Origin: Taeniopygia guttata
Lineage: Eukaryota; Chordata; Aves; Passeriformes; Estrildidae
DNA: 64,000 bases
Direction of reading: 5' to 3'
Assembly: GCF_048771995.1 (NCBI RefSeq)
Contig: NC_133032.1
Location: 14,450,501 to 14,514,500, forward strand
Positions 25,482 to 39,337 of this stretch are shown here, in pieces. The position numbers and the translations under genes are program-made. Position 1 is the first letter of the stretch, and each line of letters begins with the position of its first letter. The notes below the pieces were generated by a model. That model searched no databases. It worked only from the letters and a program-made list of their open reading frames with translations, and was not told where the DNA came from.

Positions 25482-25931
25482 TGAATTTGGTGACAAAATA
25501 CTAGTTGTGAGAATGACAGATATCACAGACAACATAAATTCAGTTCTTCTTGCATTCTATAAAAATTATAAAAATCACACTGTTTTGGAGAGAAAAAATT
25601 ATCTGTTTAGAGATGTCAAACCTTTCAGCCTTGCAATTTACTTTCCCATGAAGAGCCAAAACAGACCAAAAAACTGCTTTAAAATGGGATTAAATAATAA
25701 ACCAGAAGTCTTAACAGCCTTTCAGAAACAGAAAAAATAGCTGCAATTTGGTACATAACATTAATGGTACACTGTTAACTCCCAGCTGCAGAACAGACAG
25801 ATGGCAGCATACAGCCATACATTTGTGAGATGGAGTAGAATTTCAGCACTGACCTTCTGAACCAGGGGCTCACAAAAATTCTATACAAGATTTGGCTGTC
25901 TCACCAAAGCTTCATGGGCTACTTACAGAGT

Positions 25932-25988
25932 AAAAAAAAAAAAAAACAAAACAAAAAAAAAAAACACCAAACAAACAAAAAAAAAAAA
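25932..25988. repeat. A-rich low-complexity tract with scattered C
   Basis: Runs of A interrupted by single C or CACC. No adjacent retroposed gene was recognised, so it is not called a poly-A tail. Confidence 0.9.
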
Positions 25989-25989
25989 G

Positions 25990-28900
25990 TGTTCACTGTC
26001 TTTACTGGTACCTTTTGTGGAAAAAAAATACATGTAAACAGAAAAGAGATTGTAAGAATAAATGCTAAACTGACATAAACCAAAAATGCTGTTTCTAATA
26101 CCCCAGTAACTAAGCACACAGATATATTTGTTGTTAATTTTTTAGCAGAATATCTCTCTGCATATGGTCTCATGAAAAACAGTTATAAATATAGACTAGC
26201 ATATGGTTTTAGTTTGAATTGATACTTAAAGAGTTATTTTAAAGGGCTATATTAAAGGCTTATTTTAAGACTTTTGAGTGTTGCAAAACATCACACAGAT
26301 TTCCCCTAACTTCAGCACATCACACATGCAAATTAGAAATTTTATTCATGCTGGTGACCTTCCAAACAAGAAGGACGTGCTAACCATGTTTAGGAACATC
26401 ATGCAAGGATATCAATCTCCAGTAGAATTTTGGAAAGAACTTATCACAAGAACTATTGATAACTGCTATATGAGCAGAAACAATACTTAATGAACAAATA
26501 CCCCACCTTTCTTTCCAACATCAGAACCCACATTGTTTAGCAATTACTTGAATACACAAGCTTCACATGTAAAACTGATGAATAGTAAAAAATTTAAATG
26601 TCAAAATTTAGGTCACAGCCCCCATACACCAAGGAAATATATCACTTCATGAATCATCACTTAACTGAAAGATTGCTCCCTTCTGACTTGCCCAAGAAGT
26701 AATGCTGGTGTAATGAGATAGGACAGATCTCTGGAGCAAGGGTTTCCCAGAAGAAGCTGTAAGGTACAGGAAAAGTAAGGAGGAGAAAGAAATTCTCAGG
26801 CTTGCATTTCTTGAGTGCTGAATGCACAGCTTCTTGCTAGCAAGTCAACAGAAAAGATTCGTGTTGTCACCAGAATATGAAAATGTGAAAGGTTTTCAAG
26901 ACACCAAGAACAAAAAAGAAGGTCCAAAAGTCAATCACCATATGTAATGATGTAAAGATGAAAATATAGTGTTAGCACCATTGTTTTAAGGCTTATCTCT
27001 TAAAGATATCAAGAAAAATCTAAGAATCTGTTTAATATTAAAAGCAGTAATATACAACTCATTAGAAAAATAGCATAGTAAAAAATCAGTTTGAAAAATT
27101 ATTGAGATAGTCTCCTAATTTTTTATGCATTTCTTTTTGTAATTATTATTCCCCTAGCTTTATAGCTTGGCAGTTACAGAAATAGTGTAATTACTATTAG
27201 CATCCAATACAACATTTTAAAGTACTTTCATAAAACTGAAAATCATCTGGTTTGTATTTCAAAAATTTGCAATGGGAAATAAAGAATGAATCCCATGATT
27301 CAGAAGTTATTTAATATTCCCTTATTTTGGCTTTCAGGAGGAAATGCTTCCAAACTGCTAAAGGCAATTCATAATTCTTTTGAAAACGTGCATACTTTCA
27401 GTATAAAGATTTAACATATTTGTGAACAGTGGTAATTTAAATAACCTTTCTGTTTCAAATAATCCATATTAATTTCATAACTAGCACTTCAAGCTAGTTG
27501 AACCAACATAGTGCATAAGGAGACACTGGATAGAACTTGAGTTTTTTAGCATACATCTGATGAAGTGCACAATATAAGAAAACATTTAAACATTACTCAG
27601 CTGGCTGCTACATTATTTCTGCCAATCAGATACAAGAATGCATGGGGTTACATTTGTAGTCCTTATTTATATAGCTACATTTAAAATCCCCCTCTCTTAA
27701 TCCTCCCCTTAAAGTAATCCCCTTTTATGTGTTCATTTTAATTGTGTGTCTTGCTGATGCCTATTTTTTGTTTAACATAGCATCAGAAAACCATCAAGTA
27801 ACAGCACAGAAAGACTATTTCACAAGAGACTATTTTAAAACATAATATTGAAAAACTACAAAAGCAAATATTTTTATGCTGTAAGTATCATGTAATTCCT
27901 GCATGAAGATTGAAGCAGCCTCTATATGCTCTGTTATGTGAATTACCCTTATTCTCCTAGGAGAGCAAAGCTTAACTTCTATGGCCAACCATAAAAACAT
28001 TCAAATAAAGTATATTTAAAGTAATTGTGCTGATGTGTCAAAGTAGGAGGTAACATTACCTAAGAACTGTATCAAATCCATGATGCTAGGTCTGCACCTA
28101 AACCACTAGACTTTGAAATCTCAGAGGGCTTTTCCTTGAGTTTGATGGATGAGCTCAGCTGCGGTGGCAGGATACAACAGCTGCCTGAGCAGCATTCCAA
28201 AGAGGGAGTTCAACTGGAGCAGAAACACATCTTAGAAGCACGGTGTGGCCTGCACCAAAATTAAAATGGTGCTTTCTGCATCATTTTTTTCCCTGTGGCC
28301 ATTTTTTAAGAGGAGTAACATTTTCAAAGAGAAGCAACATTACATATACAGAAAAGAACTTTTGTCCCACAGTTGTTTGGGGTACTTGAATATATCTTAT
28401 TTGCTTCTTACTATTCCTACTTGATGACATTTCATTATCTGCCTGGCCGTAGTGAAATTCAGCTGCCATGATTTGAAATTGTCCTCACTGCAGGCATCTT
28501 CCTCTATTGGTTCATGGCTAAAGCATTTTGTACTTGAATAACTGTATGAGTCCTGCATCTATACTCATGAATGAAAGCACAATGGTCTGTCACCCATGCT
28601 TCTTTTTTTGGTATTGGTAGCAGAAATGGTCATTAGTAAATGAAGGACAAAATCAATTACAACACTTATTACTGCCTGAAGGAAGTGAGGCAGGATGAAG
28701 ATTGCTTTTATTCCACTGCTGTTGGAAATTTTACATAATATCCTTTATAAAATCATAGAATCACTGAGAAAGCTTTATTCTTCTGGCTGTGTCAGCTTTT
28801 TCAGTGTTTCAAACTGAAAGCTATTTTTACAACTGTGGGTAAGTGATGAGGTTGAGTGATGAAGATTGTAGATGAATCTGTAGACAGAATAAGAGATGAA

Positions 28901-31900
28901 AGCATTTTTCCTAAGTCACCTGTAGTAGTTGGCTATATTTTACTTTATTTCCCCTCAAAGGGTTTCATATAGCCACACTGGACTAATTTTTTTTTTCTGT
29001 CTGCCTTCCTACAATAAGTTGACATAATCTCCAAGAAAGCAAAAAAAGAAGTATTTTTTGCTGCAATCACCATGTATTTTCCATCCTGAATAAGAAACCC
29101 CATTTTAATTTAACTTTTTTGTGAGTACTGTCACCACACCCTCCCAAAGGTACAAATAAAACAATAATTTTTCATATCAGAAGTTAATGTACAGTTTTGT
29201 ACTAGGGTAATCCTACATGGTTATGATTAATGACCTGCCCATGGCATTTTCATAAGGGTTGGAACTTCAATGTATAAGTTAAAGTATTGGTTCCATTAAA
29301 GTCAATAATACAATTCCCAGTGACTTAAGATGTTTAAGAATTTCAACCACTGCCCTTTGCTTCACATTGTTCTTGATTATTCATTTGGAGATTATATGAG
29401 AGAGGAAAAATATAAATTTTTATCTATTCATAATCTTTTAGATGAGCTGTATACAGCTGTTGTTTCTTTAACATACATAAGTGTTCTTGCTAGGCACAAA
29501 GAAATCTGACTTTCAAGTATCTCTGTCCAAATCATGTGAAAGCAACCCACTGAGTTGATGCTTCTCTTGTAACACTGTATAGATACATACAGAAAAGTAT
29601 ATCCAAGATTCAGTAATTATGTATTCATATATTTGATTGTGCAGTGATGTGAAGATTAGAAATTTAAATTTGTTTTAAGCCTGAAAATACTTTAAACACT
29701 CTTCTAGAAATCACATATAGAAAATATTTTCAGTTCTTAAATGAATAATCATCCAATCACTCTTCTGCATCTAGTAAATATGGATGTGTAAGTAAAAATA
29801 AATCTAATACTAAGTAAGGGGTAAGAGATATAGAGCAGACAAAAAAAGCTTTTGCATGTATTCTTTCCTTTGGCCCATTGTGTGATGTCAGTGTTGCAGA
29901 GCCAGAGGCAGGGCTGTACCAAAGCACCAGCATTCCCCTCTCATGGTTCTATTGCTCACTCTCTATCACAACATGGGCACCAAATACAAAAATTACAAAA
30001 AAACAAACAAACAAACAAAAAAACCCAAAAAAACCCCCCCAAAAAAACCACCAAAAAAACAAAACCCTCAACTTATATTGTCACTATGTGATATATACCC
30101 ATTAAAGCACTTTGTCTTCAGGTGTTTCTGGGCCATTGGATCCTTATATTTGTCTCCATTAACTGCACTGCATTTCAGAAGGTTCCACTTCATGTGGCAC
30201 TGTGTCCTACTAACTAAAACATCTAATTACAAAGATTGCCAAACATACAAAAAAAAAAAGAAAAAGAGAGAAAAGAAAACCTCTCTGATATCAAGGGATG
30301 GGGTTTATGATTAAGATAAGCCCTGTGGCTTTGTGTATCTGTATATAAAACTGACATTTACATGGAAATTTTTATAAAGGCATTTGGTGAAACTTGGTAT
30401 CTTGATATCTTGGGCAAAGATAATATTGATAAAACTGTACAACATACTACACAGTCCAAACTGCAAAATTGTTTTAGTTACATTTTAACCATCTAAAGAG
30501 AATACAAGCAATCAGTTAAAGCTTTGATGTCATAGAGAAGACTGACATATCCTAAAACTATGATATACTGTAAAACAAGTGCTCAATAGTATTATAGCAC
30601 TAAATTCTTTGACTACACTGACCCTCAGCAGCATTACTAACATATCTGTTCTTGTCCCTAGTACATCAGAAATGACTGGTTCAGTGCTGCTATCAGAAGA
30701 AAGGCACCAGAGCTTTACCTGAACAGTCTGATTATATCAGGATTCAAATTCTTGCTCTTCCCAATGAAATGCTGGATTTGTCAGGAGAGAGTTGTGCAAA
30801 TGATGGGCAAAAATTTCTGTATGTACCAGTGCAGTCGACCCAGGATAGCAAAACATGCACACAATAATTTGTAACTGTAGCTATAACATAGAGTAGATTA
30901 GCAGCTAAAACTGTAGAAAGGCATATTAGAATCCTGACAGCAAGACGGTTTCCAGAATCCCATTTTATGCTTTTTCTGGCAAGAAGTATGAACATAGAGA
31001 TAAAAAGCTGGCATGTTTCATCTTCCCTCTCCTCTGGCCAGGTCTAATGGCATGCTGGCTATCAATAAAACAAAAGGGTGATTGAATTTTGACACTCTTC
31101 TTGTGAAAGTGAATAATAAAACAGAAAACCTTAATCTTTTACATGTTCCAAAAGAAAGTACCCTTGTGTTTTATGTTAAATTAATATTTGATGTAATTCT
31201 ATTTAAAATTTGGAGTTATACACTATCATTTGGTAATAATTATTTAATTTCAATTTGATTAGATGTGCTTCAGCTTATTGTCATATTCATTAACTACATT
31301 CACTGCCATGGGAGTGTAATGCTAATCTGTTTGTTTGGATTCATTTCCCCCAGTCAAACAACCTGGGCAGAAGTGCTCTTTCTGGGTTTTACAGATACAT
31401 AATGTCTACTTCTAAATCAAGAGTATGAATTTGAGATTACTGTCTCTGCTGTAAACATAGGTTAAAAAAACTGAAGTTCCAACAAAGTGCCAGGTTGATG
31501 ATGCTTACCATTACTTATCTTGATTTACTAATTGATTTTATGGCCTTACATATCTTTAAAAAGCAGCTGGGCTTTTTAAATACTGTAATTTTTCATAAGC
31601 TGATGAGTAACACTGAGATTTAGAGCCTCCCAGTAAACATTCCTGCTATGACCCAATTCTCAAAAGAACACATTTACAATATTCACCCCCTAAATTTTGT
31701 TTTTCTGTTATACCTTGTTTCTGAAAATCCTTGAGACTCCCAGAAGCATTCTTTTCCTACATTTCTGTATTCACATAAAGATTCTCACCCTTCGGCATTA
31801 CTTTTGCAACTGAAGCCAATAGGACTTTTGTTTGTAAGGACATGGGGAGTTAAGTATTTGCATCACAAATTATGCCAGCAGTTTTTTTATTAAGTCAAAA

Positions 31901-33854
31901 TACGATTAAAACTGAGCAGAGGATCACCTTACCTCATTCTTTTGAGATCTTCTGCTTGAATTTGTTTTGATTCCTCATACAGACTGACATGAAAATGAAG
32001 TTAAACATTATAGGTGGCCTCAGACCCATGTACAAAACCAGATGTGAGTCCAGGGCTAACCAAGATTCAGTCCTGAATTATAGGCTTGAAATACCATATG
32101 CCTGGGTGAAGGAGTGCCATAAAGAGAATTTCGTGTACATTGCTGGCTAAGATCTTAAATGCTCAACTCAATATCTTGTTCATAAAACAGTACTTGCCCA
32201 TCATAAACAAGCCATGATCTTACCAGAGGTTCAGTCTGAAGGATTATCAAAACAAGAGCCACCACTTCAGTGTTGACTACCTTGAAAATAGGTATTTCTG
32301 TGTTGAACTGAGAAAAAAGCACAGAAAATATAAACAAAGGATGTTTAGATAAAAATATGTAATTCGTACTGAAAAAAACTGAACAACATCAAAACTATTC
32401 TTGTAAGTTCTTGCTTGAACAGGAATTAATCCTGAGCTTGCAAAAAAGACTTTAAATTTTATTATAATTATTTAAAGGGGAAAATGCTAATAAGAAAGCT
32501 TTAGAAAAAAAAATCTAAATACAAACCAGCAAATTACCTATTGATAATTTATATTTTAATTATAAATTGACTTTGCCAGACGTAATCTGATATTTACAGA
32601 GAATAACAACATAGGGCTCATTACTTTTATTACAAAGCAGCAGCTCCATAAACTTTTTACTGGCATGGGCATTTACTCAGCCACCAAGTTGTTCTCTCTC
32701 AGAAATTGTTCCCTTAATACGGCCAGGGACTAGTGGTTCCCTTTCAAAGGGCTTTTTGCCATTAAAATACAATCTCAGCCTCTGAATTTAAATTACTTTT
32801 CTCTATTATAATAATTCAGTTCTACTATGCAGGTACTAGAATGTGATTTGGAAAAATACTTACATGTGTGAACATCTGGAAATAAAGTTTTCATTGCCAT
32901 TGTATGGCAGTGCATTCATTTTTTTTCAGAGTCAAAAATACACAGCTAGAGCTATGTAGGTTCTGTGCATATCCAATTTTAAACAAAGGCATCAAACACC
33001 TTTTTAATAAAGGGATTACCAGAACTTCAGATCTGCTGCAACCATTTTTATCAGAAGCCATCACTATATCAGTGATATTTTGCCTCTGCTGGGAAGATTA
33101 GCTATTCAGCCAGGAATAACAGCAGTCTTTCTGTCTGTTTCTTGTAGTTGTTTCAGTATTTATCTAAATTCAAACTGCAAAGCATGCTGGGTCTGAGTTC
33201 TTACTGCTTCCTCTTAGAACAGTTCTGGCCCTATTCCTACCCCAAGAATATCCCTCACCAAATAAACACTGCTCAGGACTCTCTTACTTAAAATTATATT
33301 CTATCTGATAAATTCATTCATTACACAGAATAGATCAAGCACAGTAGAAAAGTTCTTTGCAAACCAACATTCAGTGCAAGTAGAAAAGGGATGGCAGGGA
33401 AAGAAAAATAATGGCAAAATCTGTAGGGTTCGTAGTGAAAGCAAAGAATTCCTTCAAATTCTTAATCTAACCTTAACCTATTCCATGTAGTGTCTAAGAA
33501 GGGAGAGTGGGAAAGAATGGATCAAATGTGTCTAAGGACATGCATTAAGGAAAAAATTATCCATGCTCATTAGGCCTTTTAACATTGAGAGTAATCTAAT
33601 TTTTAATAAATAATTTGCTATTTAGATTGAAATTAGTTGTCTTCTTCCCCTTCCAAAAGATTCACACTGGAGATGGCAAAAGTAAAAACAGTTATTTCTT
33701 TCTGTCCTACTCACTTTAAACCCACTGGCCAATGTGACAGAGAGACTACTAAAAGTACGTGGAGCTCATAGTGGTGCTTGACATTTCATGCGGTTTTAGT
33801 ATCAGAGAGAAATTAAACTCCAAATAATCCACTCCCCTTCTCTCGCCCTTTCTG
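25990..33854. other. AT-rich non-coding DNA
   Basis: No supported gene. Apart from the A/C tract at 30.0 kb I recognise no repeat. Two stretches (31,240-31,400 and 32,600-32,830) look balanced and repeat-free and might be conserved non-coding elements. Confidence 0.5.
29997..30067. repeat. A/C low-complexity tract with (AAAC)n
   Basis: Four CAAA units, then A7-C3-A7-C7-A7 blocks. The complementary strand carries G runs separated by T runs. Confidence 0.92.
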
Positions 33855-34270
33855 GTAAAGCAGAGAATATGGGTTGGGCTCACAATTTATTGAAAGCACA
33901 AAGCAAGGATAAGACAAGCACAGTAACAACAGCAACATTAACAGCAAAACCTTACAAAAAGAGGAGGTGTTTTACCCCCAGAAAGGTGTTTATCACTGGG
34001 AACAAAAGCGCTGTGGGGTTGCCATTTTCCTACCACTCTCCTGTGTGCCTTTGGGCTCAGCCGAGCTCCCTCTTGGCTCAGATGCTTCTGGCACCGCTGC
34101 TCTTGATCCCTTCATTATTACAAAAGTCAGACCCATCCTGCACATCAAGACCAGTCTTCTGTCTACACTTTCAAAAATACATTTGGTTGCATAAAGGTTC
34201 TGAACAGCAACTGTGCAATTTATTGAAGAATGGAAAGAAGTATCTGAAACCAGCAGCTGGTTCATTTTAA
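33855..34270 (-). mobile_element. Possible LTR or other unclassified repeat, antisense
   Basis: This 0.4-kb segment differs in composition from its surroundings. On the minus strand it carries AATAAA close to its left (3') end (complement of the TTTATTGAAAG near 33,887), and a mid-section at about 34,010-34,110 whose wording (GGGGTTGCCATTTTCC, GGGCTCAGCCGAGCTCCC) reminds me of antisense songbird LTRs. The resemblance is from memory only. Ends, target-site duplication and family could not be established; it could equally be an unrelated degraded repeat. Confidence 0.3.
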
Positions 34271-37200
34271 TCATTTGTCAAGATGTAGATAGGCTACAGA
34301 GCCAGTTCTTTAAAAATGAGGTTTGGGTCTCATAAAGTCAGATAAGGGATCTCTGCTGTTGTGCTTTGCAAGTTTATTCTGTGTAGCCAATATCAAGCAG
34401 TGTCTCATGCTGTTGGTTGAGATATGAGCATGTGGAAAAGTCAAATATTCAAGAAAAATTTTAACATCTTGAGGGCTCTTGTCTCATGTCACTTTCTCGG
34501 TTATTCTGTATCTTACAAAAAAGTGTGACTTTGACATTTTATGTTGCTTCTTACATCTGTATCTTGAAAATTTCAGAGATGTTCGAACAGTAATGCACAA
34601 TGATCCGGCAGACATCTGTCAAGCCCAGACACACCAGAAGCAATGACTTCCTGTGGCTGGTTTGGGACAGGGTGATTAATCAGGTATTCTGTTTTGCTCA
34701 GACCTCCTGTAGAATTCTTGAGAAGAATGTTTGAAGGCTACATCTGCTTGCTCGTCCTCAGCCAAATTCAGATCTCTTAAAATTCAGCACAGTCTTATAT
34801 GCAGAACAGAGAAAATCACCAAGATAATGCAGATTCTAGGAAGAATAGCAGCCATATTTTTCTAGTAATCACTTGACAAATATGCTGCAAAAGTAATTAC
34901 AACACTTGAGCCAATATTCTATCATTAGGTTTCAAGTGTAGAATTTTCAGTTCTTCCTCACTAGCAAAGCTTTTAAACTCTTCTCTGACATACCTTATTG
35001 TGTCTTTCATTTTATACAGTCTTTTTTTTCCTTGCTGGTATTGTTGCAGATATGAATCATAAAGTGTATTTGCATAGTATTAGGAGTCTATTTTCTTTTT
35101 TACATGCAAGATGGAACAAAATTCTTTAAAAGATGTAGCTATTCAAAATGTGACTCATTAAATACTCAAGCTCTTAAGCTCTTCAAAATACTGCTAATGA
35201 GGCTGTCATTCATCACTCATTTGTGTATATCTCTAATTTTGAACATGGACCCATTGAACTCAACTCTTGCTTGAAGACAATAATTAAATTCAGGACCTTG
35301 CTGGATCAGAACCCAAAAAAGGTTCATTTCAATCTACAAGAGCAGCCATTAAAAAGGTGGCTAGTTTAAGCCACTTATAAACAAGAGATTTAATGTATTT
35401 ACATCTGTTTTGTTCTTCATGTACCTAGAGACAAATAATAGTCAAGACATAGACTTGAGCATATTAGAGCCCAAAACAGTATTTTACTAGTCCAGTCATA
35501 TTTAAATTTAGTGGCCCAAACAGGAAATATATCTGTTTTCTCAATATCTGTTAAATACACCATCTTCTTTCCTGTTATCCTCCCCTTCCATTTCTGTCCT
35601 CTCCTGTCACTCCCTCTTTCCTCTTTCTCCTGCAAAAACATGAAATGGAAAATATACAGAAAGGTCAAGGACAGAGAGTTTTGTTATTGATACATAGAAA
35701 GGGCTTACAGTTAAGTAATGACAAGTTTAGTCAGAAGTCATCCAAGTATATTCTCTTTCCTAAAGAAAAAGGAAGATGAAGCTATCACCCACAAATACCT
35801 CCTTTGGCCTTAGTATATCTCATTGGTGACAGGCTATTAAAACAGCAGTGCAATTTACTACCCTTCATTGCTATCCTTTGTCTCACTAAACATTTGTTTC
35901 GCATCTATCAAACCATCAGTGTTACTTCCTGTTTCATATCATAATTAGTATTCCCAGAAAACATAATTTATTGCTAATTTGTGCAGTACATAGCACAGTC
36001 AATAAAAAACTCCAACATCTTCTGGATATTTTATTTATTTTGGGGCTGTGTTTGCCTCCATTTCTTTTACTGCAGCTCTTCTCACAGACTTTGCACTCAA
36101 ACCATCATGACTGCTGCATTTACAATGTTGCTCTCTTAAATGACTCACTTTTCTTTTTTTGTCTGTGTCTCTGGGTTCTTTAAGGCTTCTTATTGATCAG
36201 AAAACAATAGAGCTGACACTTTAATTCAGCACTATCCAGTCTATGCTTCTGCAATTCCTTGAAGTGCACTGAAATTCCAGAACATCCTACTTTTGATTAA
36301 AAAGTTGGCTGCAAAAATATTCAGGTTGTCTTGGTCTCAAGTTTTGAATATATCTGAAAACAGGAAGGGCGAGAAAGGAAATATTAGTTTAAAGAACCCC
36401 ACACACTTTCAAACCAATATTATTGTTCAGCCATACCACAAAAGGAATAAAATTTAAGGGAGAGTTTTGAATGAAAGAAGAATCAAATGTTCACATTCTC
36501 CACAAGGAACTTTCCAGTTCTACCTAGCTACAAAATCATATGTGATAAAACCACCCTCTTAATCAGGCCAGGATCTGAGGGGGAAAAAAAAGAAAAAGAA
36601 AAAAAGTGCTAGCAAGGTGAGCAGCTTATGTCAAGGTTGAAAAAAAGTTTTACATGGTCCTAGGAGCCTCAAACTCTGCAATTGTGAGGCAATTGTCCGT
36701 CAATATCTCCTGTGACACAGACATATTGAGGAACATGGGAGCAGGGAATAGATATTTATGATAAATGAAGTCTTAATCCAATACCATCTGAGATGAACAA
36801 TGAAATCACATCTTCTTTTAATGCTGAAGGAAATCTTCCACATACAACTTAGTCTATTAAGCTCTCCTCAACTGTATATATGTAAAATTTTACAGTACTA
36901 CTCCTTTGGACTTCCAAATATGTAACCTAGAATAATACATAGCTTATATAGACTTAGTAAAATATATTAAAATATTTATATATCAAAACCATGTGACCTC
37001 AAATAAAGCCATGATTGGTTGAATGTGTCCTCTCTATTAAGCTGTGGTGATCATTACACACCTACTCAAATCTCCCATATTTTATGCCTTTGCAATGTAT
37101 GTCTTTTTCTAAATGAGAATTTTCTCCCAATCTCAGGTAGATTTTAATGTCTTATTGTGCAGAACTTTACATTATTCCTTCCACAATTTCATTAGTCTAA

Positions 37201-39337
37201 TTAAGGTATTTATTAACGCTTTCTAAGAAGGCAATTCCAATACTGTGGAAATACCATATTTTCTTTTGAGAATGAGAAAGATCCCAGCTGTAAAACTTTC
37301 TCTATCCCTGGAGCAACAGGACTGAAACATTACCCTGGAGAACTCAGTCCAGAATTTTTAATTCTGCAGGGACACAATGTCTTCAGGCATTCAGACTGAT
37401 TAACTAATAAAAATAGAATCTGGGCTATCACCTGACCTTGACAGCAGAAGTTCTTCATTTTGTATCTGGCTCTCAGTTTCTACTGTCACAATAAATGAAT
37501 CTGCAATGCTTATTGCAGTTTCAGCAACACTTATCATGGACTGTATACAGTCAGTATCTTATATCAATTTTCTCTAAACAGAAGGCTTTTCCTGAGAAAA
37601 TGATAAGAATGTAAACTATACTTTTGTACATTTCTATTTTTTAGAAGGTTTAAAATACTGAAAGGACTATCAGGGGCATTCTAATTAATTGTAAAAGCAT
37701 GAAAATGGGTGACAAAACACTTGGCACCATTTGTAGAAAGAGGATGTGATCAAATTAAAAAAAAAAAACTCCATGGATATCCTCTGTGTATGTCTGCTCT
37801 GCCTTAGAATGTGCACAAGTGATCTCTCCTGTATTGTTTTGTTTACAAATGTTGTTTGTGGAGTGACGTGTTGTCAGTGGAATGCTTGAATAATACTGTG
37901 GACATACTGAATATGAAATTGCCCTCTCACTGGAGAAAATGGGAGCAGCTATGACAAGTCATTAAAATATGTTGTCTTCAAGTAAGCTTAAGGGCACACT
38001 CAGGGCCATATAGTGTTTTTAATGAAAATTTCAATGTCATCAATAAATAATAAGATATTAAATCCTAAACTCACTCTCAGGTATATAGTACCTGTTTTTA
38101 AAAATTAATGAATTGAGCACAGAATTGTGACACAGTTGAAGTAAATCTCTGGAGAAAGATGATTTGTGTTGATGTGCTGGACTAGGCCTTGAATGATCTT
38201 GGATCCATTCCCAGCTCTGTCCTCAACTTCATCTAGAGCCACATAAGCTTCTTTAGACAACACTGCAAAGCTGTTTAGATATTTTAAGATGCACAGAGGT
38301 GTCTGCTAGGGTTTTGAAAGCAGTTAACTACACTTGGCAATTATATCCTCTGGAATTTGGAGACTCAACCTCAAATGTGGCCTGTACACAAATTATAAAG
38401 AATATAGAGTCCTCGTTCAGACAATACTTTATCTAAGTCTCAAATTGATCACCACACCTCAGCAACTGAATCACAGAGTCAAGTCAATACCTCCTCACTG
38501 CTGGGGACAGTTCACTTTCCGTACCTGACAGAATTTAAATTCCTGTGATTTAGGGTGATTAGCCATCCCATGATCACTAAGTAGAGACTTTTGAATGGAT
38601 AATCTTTTGGTTACCAGAATAAATCCCATCATTTAACCACAGATAAGAGTTTCTGGTTGAGGTTTCTACTTTTTTTTTTTTTTTGCCCTGAGTATTGTTA
38701 GGGGATAAATGTATTAACATCCTATGAAGAGATTCTAACTGGATCAGATAGTGTCATAAGAAAATTTTGAGCAGAATAATTTGTCATCTTGAAGCTAGAC
38801 ATATTCTCAGAGAAAATGTTTAAACAATAAGGAGTTCACAAATATTTTCATTTTACTGCTTACTCACATAAGGATTCTAATTAGTGCAAATCACTAAAGC
38901 CCAGATCACTGAAATCCACTGACAATAACACTCTTTTATGTTCCTTAACCCTTCCTGGTGAAGTGATTTAAAATTAATCTGCATTTAGATAGAACAGGCA
39001 GAATAGGCAGAGTAGATAGAACTCTAACCTAGAATCTGTCAAGCCCTAGAACATAAGGTCCAGAAGATGGAGTAATTCCCAGAGATGATTTTTTTTAAGA
39101 GGGAATAATCTGCAAGGTAACCTTCAGGACAAGAATTACAGCGTGTATGGGATATCTTAGCTCCTTTAATTCAAGACTTTCTATATAGCCCATGCACTGG
39201 GCTACAATCAGAAGTAAAAGAGAAGAGTATGAGAACAGCAGAAGACAGAAACTACAACTGTCGATATGGTAAGATCAGGATGACTAAATCCAGTGGACAA
39301 ATACACTATTATGTGGATGTACTGGGTGCTTTCCATG
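34271..39337. other. AT-rich non-coding DNA
   Basis: No gene or recognised repeat, apart from purine-rich and T runs (about 36,580-36,605 and T15 at 38,670-38,684). Confidence 0.55.

Noticed and set aside
25932..25988. Poly-A tail of a processed pseudogene
   Set aside because: The upstream sequence shows no recognisable coding similarity and no flanking duplication. The tract is interrupted by many C.
28746..28768. AATCATAGAATCACTGAG resembling a CR1 3' tail
   Set aside because: Only about 18 bp match and nothing CR1-like follows, so it is too short to call.
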